14,925 nucleotides of DNA from Schleiferiaceae bacterium (lineage in GTDB: Bacteria; Bacteroidota; Bacteroidia; Flavobacteriales; Schleiferiaceae), in assembly GCA_030829675.1 (NCBI GenBank), contig JAURAE010000021.1, forward strand, positions 1 through 14,925. The letters run 5' to 3'. The notes below the pieces were generated by a model. It was given only the letters and a program-made list of their open reading frames with translations, did no database searches and was not told where the DNA came from. The position numbers and the translations under genes were made by a program. This document shows positions 6,101 to 13,562 of this stretch, piece after piece (the first letter of the stretch is position 1; every line of letters begins with the position of its first letter).

Positions 6101-8860
6101 TTAGCCGATCACAATATTGATAATCCTTCCTGGCACGACAATCATCTTACGGACCTGCTTATCGCCAATATGTTCGGCGGTACGCTCGTCGGCCATCACG
6201 GTTTTCTCGATATCCTCTTTGCTCATGTCCAGCGGCAATTCCAATTGGAATCGAACCTTTCCATTAAACGAAACAGGGTAGTTCTTGCTGCTCTCTACCA
6301 GGTAGCTCTCATTGTGGGCTGGATACTCAGCATGCGTTACTGAACCTTCGCCGCCGAGTTTTTCCCAAAGCTCTTCTGCGAGGTGCGGCGCGAAAGGTGA
6401 AATGAGTCTAACAAGGGGTTCCAGTACCTCGCGGTTATTGGCCTTCAAATCCGTCAATTCATTGGTCGCAATCATAAAGGCGCTGACCGAAGTATTGAAA
6501 CTGAAGTTCTCAATGTCTTCGTTGACCTTTTTAATACATGTGTGGGCCGCCTTTAATGCCTTCTTATCCGCAGGTGCATCGCTCACGTTGAAGGTATCTC
6601 CTTGGTGGAATAGCTTCCAGAATTTTCTGCGGAAACCGGCCACGCCAGAAAGACCTTGCGTATTCCACGGCTTGCTTTGCTCCAACGGACCCAAGAACAT
6701 CTCGTACATGCGTAATACATCCGCACCATACTTCTCAACGATATCGTCAGGGTTGGTCACATTGAATTTGGACTTTGACATCTTTTCCACCTCGCGGCTA
6801 CAGATGTACTTACCATCTTCAAGGATAAATTCAGCATCCTTGTATTCTTCGCGCCAATTCTTAAATGCTTCCACATCCAGCTCGTCGCCTTGCAACAAGC
6901 TCACGTCTGCATGAATGGCCTGCGTTTCGTGGTTTTCTTTAAGCCCAGCACTTACAAAGGTGTTGGTCCCGTTAATTCTATGAACGAAGGCACTGATGCC
7001 TTGAATCATCCCTTGATTGATCAGTTTCTTAAACGGCTCGTCAAAGGGGATGAAGCCCATGTCGAATAGGAATTTCGTCCAGAAGCGCGAGTAGAGTAGG
7101 TGACCCGTGGCGTGCTCAGAACCGCCGACATATAGATCGACCTGGTTCCAATACTCCGTGGTTGCCTTCCCGGCAAATTCTTCGTTGTTGTGTGCGTCCA
7201 TGTAACGCAAGAAGTACCACGATGAACCAGCCCAGCCCGGCATCGTCGTCGTCTCCAAAGGATGGCCGTTGTAGGTCCAATCGTTGGCGCGTGCTAGCGG
7301 CGGCTCGCCGTCTTCTGTCGGTAAGTAGGCATCTACCTCAGGCAAGGTTAATGGCAAATCTTCGAGCGGCATCGTCTTGGCAATACCGTTCTCATAGTAC
7401 ACCGGAATAGGCTCTCCCCAGTAGCGTTGACGTCCAAAGATGGCATCGCGTAGTTTGTATTGGGTGGCTCCTTTTCCGTAGCCAATTTCTTCCAAATGCT
7501 CAATCATTTTCGCCTTGGCGTCCATGCACTCCATGCCGTTAAGGAAATCGGAATTCACCATTTTCCCTTCTTTGGCTTCGAAGGCCTCTACGCTCAAATC
7601 GCCGCCAGCTACGACCTCTACTATCTCAAGGTCAAAGTGCTTTGCGAAGGCATAATCGCGGCTGTCGTGACCAGGAACGGCCATTACGGCACCGGTTCCA
7701 TAGCTTGCCAAAACGTAATCGCCGATCCAAATAGGCACCTTAGCACCGCTGATCGGATGCACGGCATAGGCACCAGTGAAACAACCGCTGATCGTTTTTG
7801 TATCCGCCATACGGTCGCGTTCGCTGCGTGCTGCAGCTTTGGCTTGGTAGGCTTCTACGGCCTCCCTCTGGTCGGCCGTGGTAATCTTTTGAACCCATTC
7901 ATGCTCTGGCGCCAAAGTCACAAACGTGGCACCGAACAAGGTATCAGGACGCGTAGAGAAGACTTCAATCTGTCCCTCGTGCCCGTCAATATCAAAGAAG
8001 ATGGCAGCACCAACAGATTTTCCTATCCAGTTGCGCTGCGTCTCTTTCAGTGAAGTGCTCCAATCAATGCGGTCTAATCCCTCGAGAAGACGATCTGCAA
8101 AGGGGGTGATGCGCATCGACCATTGCATCATTTTTTTCTGTACTACTGAGTGTCCGCCACGCTCACTCAAGCCGTCTTTTACCTCGTCGTTCGCCAACAC
8201 CGTGCCCAGGGCAGGACACCAGTTCACGTTGCTTTCGCTGCGGTAGGCCAAACGATAATTCAACAAAACTTCTGCTTGCGCGGCTTCGTCCATCCCTGCC
8301 CATTCTTCGGCGCTGAAGTTCATTTCTTCCGTCTGTGCGGCGTTCAGTCCTTCGGTGCCGTGCGCAGCAAAGTGCGCTACGAGTGCATCAATATGACGGC
8401 TTACTCCTTCGTTGTGGTCGTACCACGCATCGAAGAGTTGAATGAAGATCCACTGCGTCCATTTGTAGTAGGAAGGATCCGTGGTCTTGAATTCACGCGA
8501 CCAATCCAGGCCGAAACCGATATTGTCAAGCTGTTGGCGGTAGCGTGCGGTATTTATTTCCGTAGTTTTTTCAGGATGTTGACCCGTTTGGATGGCATAT
8601 TGTTCTGCCGGCAATCCAAAGGCATCATAGCCCATCGGGTGCAGGACGTTAAAGCCCTTTTGCTTCTTGTAGCGTCCATAAATATCTGAAGCGATGTAGC
8701 CCAGCGGGTGGCCTACGTGCAATCCTGCACCGGAAGGATAGGGAAACATGTCTAAGACATAGAACTTTGGTTTGTCCTGTGCTTGAGAGGCATGGTAGGT
8801 TCCTTCAGCAGCCCATTTGGCCTGCCATTTTTTATCGATTTCCTGATGATTGTACTCCAT
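6101..8860 (-). CDS. leuS: Leucyl-tRNA synthetase
   Basis: This 919-residue class I synthetase charges tRNA-Leu with leucine in the cytoplasm. The ATP-binding HIGH motif appears as HVGH (48-51) within PYPSGAGLHVGHPLGY. KMSKS is at 693-697. The editing (CP1) domain contains TRPDTLFG (303-310) and GTGAVMAVPGHDSRD (388-402), whose Asp399 is the conserved proofreading residue, so post-transfer editing should be intact. Compared with the E. coli enzyme (about 860 residues) it is longer. Extra segments lie near 148-207, in the region before NWCPALGTVLANDEV, and around 617-690 before KMSKS; such extensions are usual in Bacteroidota. The C-terminal tRNA-binding domain ends in VVPGRIINIVIG, as expected. 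It is transcribed alone, divergent from ftsX with 69 bases between the starts. A TAnnTTCGC promoter element on the minus strand lies 25 bases upstream. Confidence 0.98.
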   Translation of the reverse strand: MEYNHQEIDKKWQAKWAAEGTYHASQAQDKPKFYVLDMFPYPSGAGLHVGHPLGYIASDIYGRYKKQKGFNVLHPMGYDAFGLPAEQYAIQTGQHPEKTTEINTARYRQQLDNIGFGLDWSREFKTTDPSYYKWTQWIFIQLFDAWYDHNEGVSRHIDALVAHFAAHGTEGLNAAQTEEMNFSAEEWAGMDEAAQAEVLLNYRLAYRSESNVNWCPALGTVLANDEVKDGLSERGGHSVVQKKMMQWSMRITPFADRLLEGLDRIDWSTSLKETQRNWIGKSVGAAIFFDIDGHEGQIEVFSTRPDTLFGATFVTLAPEHEWVQKITTADQREAVEAYQAKAAARSERDRMADTKTISGCFTGAYAVHPISGAKVPIWIGDYVLASYGTGAVMAVPGHDSRDYAFAKHFDLEIVEVVAGGDLSVEAFEAKEGKMVNSDFLNGMECMDAKAKMIEHLEEIGYGKGATQYKLRDAIFGRQRYWGEPIPVYYENGIAKTMPLEDLPLTLPEVDAYLPTEDGEPPLARANDWTYNGHPLETTTMPGWAGSSWYFLRYMDAHNNEEFAGKATTEYWNQVDLYVGGSEHATGHLLYSRFWTKFLFDMGFIPFDEPFKKLINQGMIQGISAFVHRINGTNTFVSAGLKENHETQAIHADVSLLQGDELDVEAFKNWREEYKDAEFILEDGKYICSREVEKMSKSKFNVTNPDDIVEKYGADVLRMYEMFLGPLEQSKPWNTQGLSGVAGFRRKFWKLFHQGDTFNVSDAPADKKALKAAHTCIKKVNEDIENFSFNTSVSAFMIATNELTDLKANNREVLEPLVRLISPFAPHLAEELWEKLGGEGSVTHAEYPAHNESYLVESSKNYPVSFNGKVRFQLELPLDMSKEDIEKTVMADERTAEHIGDKQVRKMIVVPGRIINIVIG

Positions 8861-8885
8861 GGAATGAAAGAAGTGTTGAACATCG

Positions 8886-8894
8886 GCGAAATTA
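8886..8894 (-). promoter_or_regulatory. Putative -7 element of leuS
   Basis: On the minus strand these bases read TAATTTCGC, matching the TAnnTTCGC form of the Bacteroidota -7 element, 25 bases before the leuS ATG. No TTG is found at the expected -33 distance. Confidence 0.35.
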
Positions 8895-8916
8895 ATGAAT
8901 GCAGGGCAGGATTTAC

Positions 8917-8925
8917 TATTTTCGC
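8917..8925 (+). promoter_or_regulatory. Putative -7 element of the ftsX operon
   Basis: TATTTTCGC lies 4 bases before the preferred ftsX ATG at 8930 and matches the same TAnnTTCGC form seen before leuS and queA. If real, the ftsX message would be leaderless or nearly so. No clear -33 element is seen. Confidence 0.3.
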
Positions 8926-8929
8926 TTCG

Positions 8930-9808
8930 ATGAGTTCAAAAGAGCAAAAATTTACCACTTCCAGAGTACGCAGTTCGTACTTGAGTGTTGTTGTTTCCAT
9001 GACCTTGGTGTTGTTTGTGGTTGGTGTTTTAGGACACTTGGTGCTGTCTGCCAAAGACTTAGGGGAAGCTGTACGAGAAAATTTCACCTTCACTTTGGTC
9101 TTGGACGAGCGCGTTCCGGAGGAGGAATTGAAGACGATTTTGAAATCGCAACAATTGGCCCCGTATGCAAAAAGTGCTGTGCTGATTACCAAAGAGGAGG
9201 CGGCGCAGACCTTACAAGAGGATTTAGGCGAAGATTTTGTAGACTTTTTGGGATATAATCCACTCTCACACACCATTGATGTAAACCTAAAAGCAGAGGT
9301 CGTGGCTACTGGGGATTTAGAGCAGTTGAGTGCCCAGATCAAAGCCGATGAGTTTGTGTCGGACGTGTTGTACGATCCGGATTTGATCGGCTTAGTCAAT
9401 GACAATATTGAAAAGATCACCTTATTACTTGTGGGGATCTCGGTGGTACTCTTGGTGGTTGCCTTGGCGCTCATTAATTCGAGCATTCGCTTGACTATTT
9501 ATTCTAAGCGTTTCCTGCTGAAAACCATGCAGCTTGTCGGAGCGACTTCCGCCTTTATTCGTGGTCCCTATGTGTGGACCAGTGTGAGCTTGGGTCTGAT
9601 CAGCGCTGCATTGAGTACCGGATTGCTGTACGGATTAGGGATGGGCTTGCAGGCATATTTCCCGGCTGTGGCCGCTATTTTTACTTTGGAGACCACTACC
9701 TTAGTGCTAGCGGGAGTCGTTGCCTTGAGCATCTTGGTACCGGGCATCAGTACGGCGGTAGCTATCCGACGATATTTAAAACTTAGAACAAACGAATTAT
9801 ACTATTAG
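8930..9808 (+). CDS. ftsX: Cell-division protein FtsX
   Basis: A 292-residue inner-membrane protein of the FtsX/permease-fold family, which with the ATPase FtsE controls peptidoglycan hydrolases at the septum. Four transmembrane helices are predicted at about 18-39, 162-184, 214-238 and 255-279. The large extracytoplasmic domain (40-160) between the first two begins at ENFTFTLVLDE. The conserved cytoplasmic loop reads RLTIYSKRFLLKTMQLVGAT (187-206). The frame extends upstream to 8783 into leuS, but I place the start at ATG 8930. This gives the usual family length and N-terminus (MSSKEQKFTTSRVRSSYLSV) and avoids overlap with leuS. FtsE is not adjacent, which is common in Bacteroidota. It is the first gene of the ftsX - DUF3098 - uppP - truB set, with 2 bases to the next gene. 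Confidence 0.92.
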   Translation: MSSKEQKFTTSRVRSSYLSVVVSMTLVLFVVGVLGHLVLSAKDLGEAVRENFTFTLVLDERVPEEELKTILKSQQLAPYAKSAVLITKEEAAQTLQEDLGEDFVDFLGYNPLSHTIDVNLKAEVVATGDLEQLSAQIKADEFVSDVLYDPDLIGLVNDNIEKITLLLVGISVVLLVVALALINSSIRLTIYSKRFLLKTMQLVGATSAFIRGPYVWTSVSLGLISAALSTGLLYGLGMGLQAYFPAVAAIFTLETTTLVLAGVVALSILVPGISTAVAIRRYLKLRTNELYY

Positions 9809-9810
9809 AT

Positions 9811-10044
9811 ATGGAGAACAAAGACATGTTCCTTTTTGACCGTCGTAAATACTTGGTCCTCATCGCAGCTTTAGTCATGCTTGGTATTGGATTCGCCTTG
9901 ATGTTAGGCGGCGGCGCGGAATCACCAGATGAGTTCAACTCGGAAATTTTCGGTACCCAACGCATCGGTATTGCTCCATGGTTCTTGTTCATCGGGTTGG
10001 TCCTGCCTATCGTGGCCATCATGATGAAGCGCAAAGACGCGTAA
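9811..10044 (+). CDS. DUF3098 small membrane protein
   Basis: A 77-residue protein with two transmembrane helices (about 13-33 and 54-72). The loop between them carries the family-typical GGG...SPDEFNSEIFGTQRI and IAPW. The N-terminal FLFDRRKY and this loop identify the DUF3098 family, which is restricted to Bacteroidota as far as I know. The biochemical role is unknown. It starts 2 bases after the ftsX stop codon and is followed 15 bases later by uppP, so it is surely co-transcribed with cell-division and cell-wall genes. A structural or adaptor role in the envelope is a reasonable guess but has no direct support in the sequence. Confidence 0.88.
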   Translation: MENKDMFLFDRRKYLVLIAALVMLGIGFALMLGGGAESPDEFNSEIFGTQRIGIAPWFLFIGLVLPIVAIMMKRKDA

Positions 10045-10059
10045 TCCAAAAGCACTTTT

Positions 10060-10866
10060 ATGACACCTATCCAAGCCATTATCCTGGGTCTTATTCAAGG
10101 CATCACGGAGTTCTTGCCTGTGAGTAGTTCTGGACATTTAGAAATAGGAAAACATCTTTTCGGTTTGAACATGACCGGAAGCGAGAGTTTAACTTTCGAT
10201 GTGGTGGTACATGCCGGTACGGCTTTGAGTACTGTGGTGGTATTCCGTAAGGATATCGGTCGAATTATCGCGGGTTTGTTGGAATTCCGATGGAACGATG
10301 AAACGAAGTTTGCTTCCTACATCCTCATCTCTATGATTCCTGCGGCCTTTATTGGGTTGGCGTTTGAAGATCAGATAACGGCGTTATTTGAGGGCCAATT
10401 ATTATTGGTCGGTGCTATGCTCGTGCTCACTGGGATTTTATTGTTTTTGGCAGATCGTGCGAAAGAAACGACGAAGTCGGTGTTCGGATTGGATGCATTT
10501 GTCATTGGATTGGCACAAGCCATTGCCATTCTTCCCGGAGTAAGCCGTTCAGGTGCCACGATCAGTACTTCGGTATTGTTGGGGATAGACCGTCGGAAGG
10601 CGGCGCGCTTTTCATTCCTAATGGTATTGCCTATTATTCTTGGGAAAACTCTGCTCGACACCAAGGACATCATTGCGGGTCAGGCTGCAGGTGTGGAAGT
10701 CGATGTGACCACTTTGCTTTTAGGGTTGGCGGCAGCGTTTGTTAGCGGTGTCTTTGCATGTAATTGGATGATTACCTTAGTGCGTCGCGCCAAATTGAAG
10801 TACTTCAGCTATTACTGTTTCGGCATTGCGGCGATCGTCTTATTGAGCCAATTCTTTGGATTTTGA
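10060..10866 (+). CDS. uppP: Undecaprenyl-diphosphatase (UppP/BacA)
   Basis: This 268-residue polytopic inner-membrane enzyme removes a phosphate from undecaprenyl diphosphate. The product is the lipid carrier used for peptidoglycan and surface polysaccharide export; overexpression of family members gives bacitracin resistance. The two signature blocks are intact: ITEFLPVSSSGHL (15-27), containing Glu17, Ser23 and His26, and LPGVSRSGATIS (158-169), containing Arg163. These correspond to the catalytic residues described for the E. coli protein. Several hydrophobic helices fill the rest, and the length equals the family norm. The start at 10060 is 15 bases after the DUF3098 stop. The stop TGA overlaps the TTG start of truB. 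Its position beside ftsX links lipid-carrier recycling to the septal machinery in one transcript. Confidence 0.97.
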   Translation: MTPIQAIILGLIQGITEFLPVSSSGHLEIGKHLFGLNMTGSESLTFDVVVHAGTALSTVVVFRKDIGRIIAGLLEFRWNDETKFASYILISMIPAAFIGLAFEDQITALFEGQLLLVGAMLVLTGILLFLADRAKETTKSVFGLDAFVIGLAQAIAILPGVSRSGATISTSVLLGIDRRKAARFSFLMVLPIILGKTLLDTKDIIAGQAAGVEVDVTTLLLGLAAAFVSGVFACNWMITLVRRAKLKYFSYYCFGIAAIVLLSQFFGF

Positions 10867-11567
10867 CCGTAGAGGATATCGTTTCTGGCCAAGTACTGTT
10901 GGTCGATAAGCCTTTAGAGTGGACCAGCTACCAAGCGGTCGCCAAGATCAAGTATGCCCTTCAAAAAGTCACCGGAAAGAAAAAGTTGAAGGTGGGTCAT
11001 GCCGGAACCCTTGATCCATTGGCCACGGGATTGCTCATTATTTGTGTGGGAAAGAAGACCAAGGAGATTTCGAATTTCATGGGTTTGCCTAAGGAATATG
11101 TGGCGCATGTGAAGCTTGGTGCGACGACGCCATCGTATGATTTGGAGAGCCCGATCGATGCTGAATTTCCTACGGATCACATTAATTTAAAAACCATAGA
11201 GGAAGCGCTGAAAGCGTTTACCGGTGAGATTTCACAAGTGCCGCCCATTTTCTCTGCCATTAAGAAGGATGGCGTTCGTGCCTACGAAAAGGCTCGTGCG
11301 GGTGAGGAAATAATAATGGCGCCGCGTCAAGTGGTCATTCATGAATTAGAAATCCTTAGTTATACGCACCAATTATTAGAGCTGCGAGTCCTCTGTAGCA
11401 AGGGCACGTACATCCGTTCCTTGGCTCATGATATCGGCAAAGCTTTGAATAGCGGAGGACATTTGGTAGGGTTGCGACGTACTAAAATTGGACCCTACGA
11501 GGCCTCTAACGGAAAAGGGCCCAACGAGTGGGCCCAATATTTTTTCGATGAAGTCGCTTCCGCCTAG
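10863..11567 (+). CDS. truB: tRNA pseudouridine-55 synthase TruB
   Basis: A 234-residue enzyme that converts uridine 55 of the tRNA T-loop to pseudouridine. The catalytic block is KVGHAGTLDPLATGLL, with nucleophile Asp51. The N-terminal GQVLLVDKPLEWTSYQAV and the later SKGTYIRSLAHDIG also fit the family. No ATG lies near the conserved N-terminus. The frame stays open upstream to an ATG at 10764 inside uppP, but the family normally begins about nine residues before GQVLL. I therefore choose the TTG at 10863, which forms a TTGA overlap of 4 bases with the uppP stop. The protein is shorter than the E. coli enzyme (about 314 residues) because it lacks the C-terminal PUA-like part, as is common in Bacteroidota. 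Its stop codon shares a CTAG with the convergent gene, and a terminator hairpin lies inside its last codons. Confidence 0.93.
   Translation: MTVEDIVSGQVLLVDKPLEWTSYQAVAKIKYALQKVTGKKKLKVGHAGTLDPLATGLLIICVGKKTKEISNFMGLPKEYVAHVKLGATTPSYDLESPIDAEFPTDHINLKTIEEALKAFTGEISQVPPIFSAIKKDGVRAYEKARAGEEIIMAPRQVVIHELEILSYTHQLLELRVLCSKGTYIRSLAHDIGKALNSGGHLVGLRRTKIGPYEASNGKGPNEWAQYFFDEVASA
11513..11545. terminator. Two-way terminator inside the end of truB
   Basis: GGGCCC at 11517-11522 and again at 11530-11535 forms a 6-bp all-GC stem with a 7-base loop. On the plus strand it is followed by AATATTTTTT; on the minus strand by TTTTCC. Both directions therefore look like intrinsic terminators. The hairpin lies within the last codons of truB. 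The neighbouring gene on the minus strand ends at 11564, so each transcript would stop inside or just past the other's coding end. Confidence 0.65.
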
Positions 11568-12286
11568 TCTAGGAAACGGCTCTTCCACAAATTTGAACTG
11601 AAATTCTTCATACGGCTGAACCCGTACAAGGCCGTCATCGCGCTCGTAGCGAAAACCATCCAGAAGAAGAAAATCACGCGAATGTGCATAATAGTGCCGG
11701 TGTCTTTAGGGCCGCGCATCAGGCTTTCCGGGAATAGTAGTGCTGTGAGTGCCGCAAAAACAAAAACAGTTTTCATGATGGTTTCGAAATTACGGAACGG
11801 GTAAACCAAGATTTTGCGCAAAAAATGTAGGTCGTTTCCCCATTGGGCGAGTTGGTAATAGTAACCGTTGCCCATGGGTACCATTAGGATAGGATCTTTG
11901 TCCTTTTCGGCTAGTTTAAACATTCCGGCTGGCGCAATCATCTTAAAGCCTTTAATTTCCTTTTCTTGCTGGGCCTCGAAATCTTTTATAGCATCGATGG
12001 CTTCCGCGGGGAAGGTGCCGTTGAAGTGCTTGGAGTCCAAGAACCTTAGACGGTAGTCAATACACAACTTTTTGATATCGTCTATGTGGAAGATGCGATT
12101 GACATCTAGGGTGTCAAAGACTAATTGCTCTTCGCCACCGTCAGAATAAAAGAGGTTACGCAGAATGCGCTCGCCTTCATTAGGTTGGTTTAGAAGAGCC
12201 TTGAAGCCTTCCAACACTTCAGTATTTGAGGGTTGCGCGTTTTTGGCGCGGATTTCACTAAGCTTTTCTAGTAGATTAACTCCCAT
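11564..12286 (-). CDS. Uncharacterised membrane protein with C-terminal helix pair
   Basis: A 240-residue protein I do not recognise. Residues 1-165 are soluble and mixed in charge, with no signal peptide. They include a helical stretch (95-115, KDFEAQQEKEIKGFKMI) and the segment ILMVPMGNGYYYQLAQWG (133-150). Two transmembrane helices follow at about 169-186 and 202-223, with a short basic tail (KNFSSNLWKSRFLD). The N-terminal domain is probably cytoplasmic, with both ends inside. Codon use and intact frame support a real gene. It ends tail to tail with truB: the two TAG stop codons share the palindrome CTAG, a 4-base overlap. It is divergent from queA, with 167 bases between the starts. A candidate promoter lies at 12339-12369. 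No function is proposed. Confidence 0.8.
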   Translation of the reverse strand: MGVNLLEKLSEIRAKNAQPSNTEVLEGFKALLNQPNEGERILRNLFYSDGGEEQLVFDTLDVNRIFHIDDIKKLCIDYRLRFLDSKHFNGTFPAEAIDAIKDFEAQQEKEIKGFKMIAPAGMFKLAEKDKDPILMVPMGNGYYYQLAQWGNDLHFLRKILVYPFRNFETIMKTVFVFAALTALLFPESLMRGPKDTGTIMHIRVIFFFWMVFATSAMTALYGFSRMKNFSSNLWKSRFLD

Positions 12287-12338
12287 TTTTTAAGCGCTAA
12301 AAAGTTATAGGAACCAATTCCGTGGCGGGTAGAGATAA

Positions 12339-12369
12339 CAAATGTCGGTACTCTAAGGTTCAAAGTCAA
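12339..12369 (-). promoter_or_regulatory. Putative promoter of the uncharacterised membrane protein gene
   Basis: On the minus strand, TTG (12367-12369, within TTGAC) is followed after 20 bases by GACATTTG (12339-12346). This is one mismatch from the TAnnTTTG element at the Bacteroidota spacing. It would give a leader of about 45-50 bases. Confidence 0.35.
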
Positions 12370-12385
12370 TTGGTTTATTAAAAAC

Positions 12386-12418
12386 TTGACAAGGGGGGTG
12401 TCGAAATCGTACCTTCGC
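12386..12418 (+). promoter_or_regulatory. Putative queA promoter
   Basis: TTG at 12386-12388 (within CTTGAC) and TACCTTCGC at 12410-12418, separated by 21 bases, fit the Bacteroidota -33/-7 arrangement. Transcription would begin near 12423, leaving a leader of about 30 bases. That is too short for a preQ1 riboswitch plus its expression platform, and no aptamer-like fold was seen. Confidence 0.5.
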
Positions 12419-12453
12419 GCCTTTCTTATTATAAATTTCAAAGCCCGTAAGCT

Positions 12454-13509
12454 ATGAAAATGAAACTCTCTCACTTTGACTATGAGCTGCCTAAGGAGCT
12501 CATCGCTCAAGAACCCACCCTACATCGCGACGATAGCCGTTTGATGGTATTGCACAAGGATACCGGCGAAATCGAGCACAAACACTTCCACCAAGTCATC
12601 GATTATTTCGAGGACGGCGATGTGATGGTGATGAATAACACCAAAGTTTTTCCTGCTCGTATGTGGGGGAATAAAGAGAAGACCGGTGCGCGCATCGAGG
12701 TGTTCTTGCTCCGCGAACTCAATTCAGAGAGCAGATTGTGGGACGTATTGGTGGATCCTGCACGTAAAATCAGAATAGGGAACAAACTCTACTTCGGCGA
12801 CGATGATTCTTTGGTGGCTGAGGTTATCGATAATACGACCTCTCGTGGTCGTACGCTTCGCTTCTTGTTTGACGGATCGTACGAAGAGTTTCGCGCGAAA
12901 TTGAAGGAGATGGGAGAGACCCCACTTCCGAAATACATCAACCGCGAACCCACAGAGGAAGATGCCGAGCGTTACCAAACCATCTTCGCGAAAGAGGAAG
13001 GTGCCGTGGCTGCTCCAGTGGCGGGATTGCACTTCTCGAAGCACTTGCTGAAGCGTTTGGAGATCAAAGGTGTACAGTTGCCAGAATTGACACACCACGT
13101 TGGGCTAGGAACGTTCCGTCCGGTGGAGGTTGAAGATTTGAGCAAGCACAAGATGGACAGCGAGCAATATATCTTACCGCAATCTACCGCTGATGTGGTA
13201 AACGATGCATTGGCCAATAAGCGCCGAGTATGTGCTGTAGGTACGACCACGGTCCGTACATTGGAAAGTTCGTTGACTACAGGAGGCCGTGTTACTGGAA
13301 ATACGGGATGGACCAATAAATTCATCTTCCCTCCCTACGAGATTCAGATCCCTGATTCAATGATCACGAATTTCCATCCTCCAGGTTCGACCTTGTTGAT
13401 GATGAACAGTGCAATGGTAGGTCACGAATTGGCCATGCATGCCATCAACGAAGCCATCAAAGAGAAGTACCGCTTCTTGGCCTTCGGCGATGCAATGCTG
13501 ATCATCTAA
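12454..13509 (+). CDS. queA: S-adenosylmethionine:tRNA ribosyltransferase-isomerase QueA
   Basis: A 351-residue cytoplasmic enzyme. It transfers and isomerises the ribosyl part of S-adenosylmethionine onto 7-aminomethyl-7-deazaguanine in tRNA, making epoxyqueuosine at anticodon position 34. Typical blocks are MKLSHFDYELPKELIAQEP at the start, TPLPKYINREPTEED, RYQTIFAKEEGAVAAPVAGL (173-192), HHVGLGTFRPV (214-224), TNFHPPGSTLLMMNSAM (305-321) and the C-terminal FGDAMLII. Length equals the family norm and the gene looks intact. A second ATG two codons downstream (12460) matches the usual family start (MKLS...) and may be the true one; there is no Shine-Dalgarno sequence to decide. It is a single-gene transcript with its own promoter and terminator, and no other queuosine gene is in view. 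Confidence 0.97.
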   Translation: MKMKLSHFDYELPKELIAQEPTLHRDDSRLMVLHKDTGEIEHKHFHQVIDYFEDGDVMVMNNTKVFPARMWGNKEKTGARIEVFLLRELNSESRLWDVLVDPARKIRIGNKLYFGDDDSLVAEVIDNTTSRGRTLRFLFDGSYEEFRAKLKEMGETPLPKYINREPTEEDAERYQTIFAKEEGAVAAPVAGLHFSKHLLKRLEIKGVQLPELTHHVGLGTFRPVEVEDLSKHKMDSEQYILPQSTADVVNDALANKRRVCAVGTTTVRTLESSLTTGGRVTGNTGWTNKFIFPPYEIQIPDSMITNFHPPGSTLLMMNSAMVGHELAMHAINEAIKEKYRFLAFGDAMLII

Positions 13510-13530
13510 TCCACTAAGATTTATTTGAGG

Positions 13531-13562
13531 AAGCCCTGCCAGTTTTGGTGGGGCTTTTTTAT
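13531..13562 (+). terminator. Rho-independent terminator of queA
   Basis: AAGCCC (13531-13536) pairs with GGGCTT (13551-13556). Two further G-T and two G-C pairs extend the stem to 10 bp around a 6-base loop. A run of T residues (13555-13560) follows. It begins 21 bases after the queA stop, and its T-tract touches the stop codon of the convergent glycosyltransferase gene. Confidence 0.88.

Noticed and set aside
6312..8689. Several long plus-strand open frames opposite leuS (for example 6312-6914, 7460-8053, 8150-8689)
   Set aside because: All are antisense to intact leuS codons and lack coherent domain features; they are by-products of codon composition.
8752..9486. 244-codon minus-strand open frame opposite ftsX
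   Set aside because: It lies antisense to a clear FtsX, overlaps the leuS start, is Ser/Thr/Lys-rich with no recognisable domain, and has no promoter or intergenic support.
12419..12453. PreQ1 riboswitch before queA
   Set aside because: The predicted leader is only about 30 bases and shows no C-rich loop or pseudoknot pattern of the aptamer.
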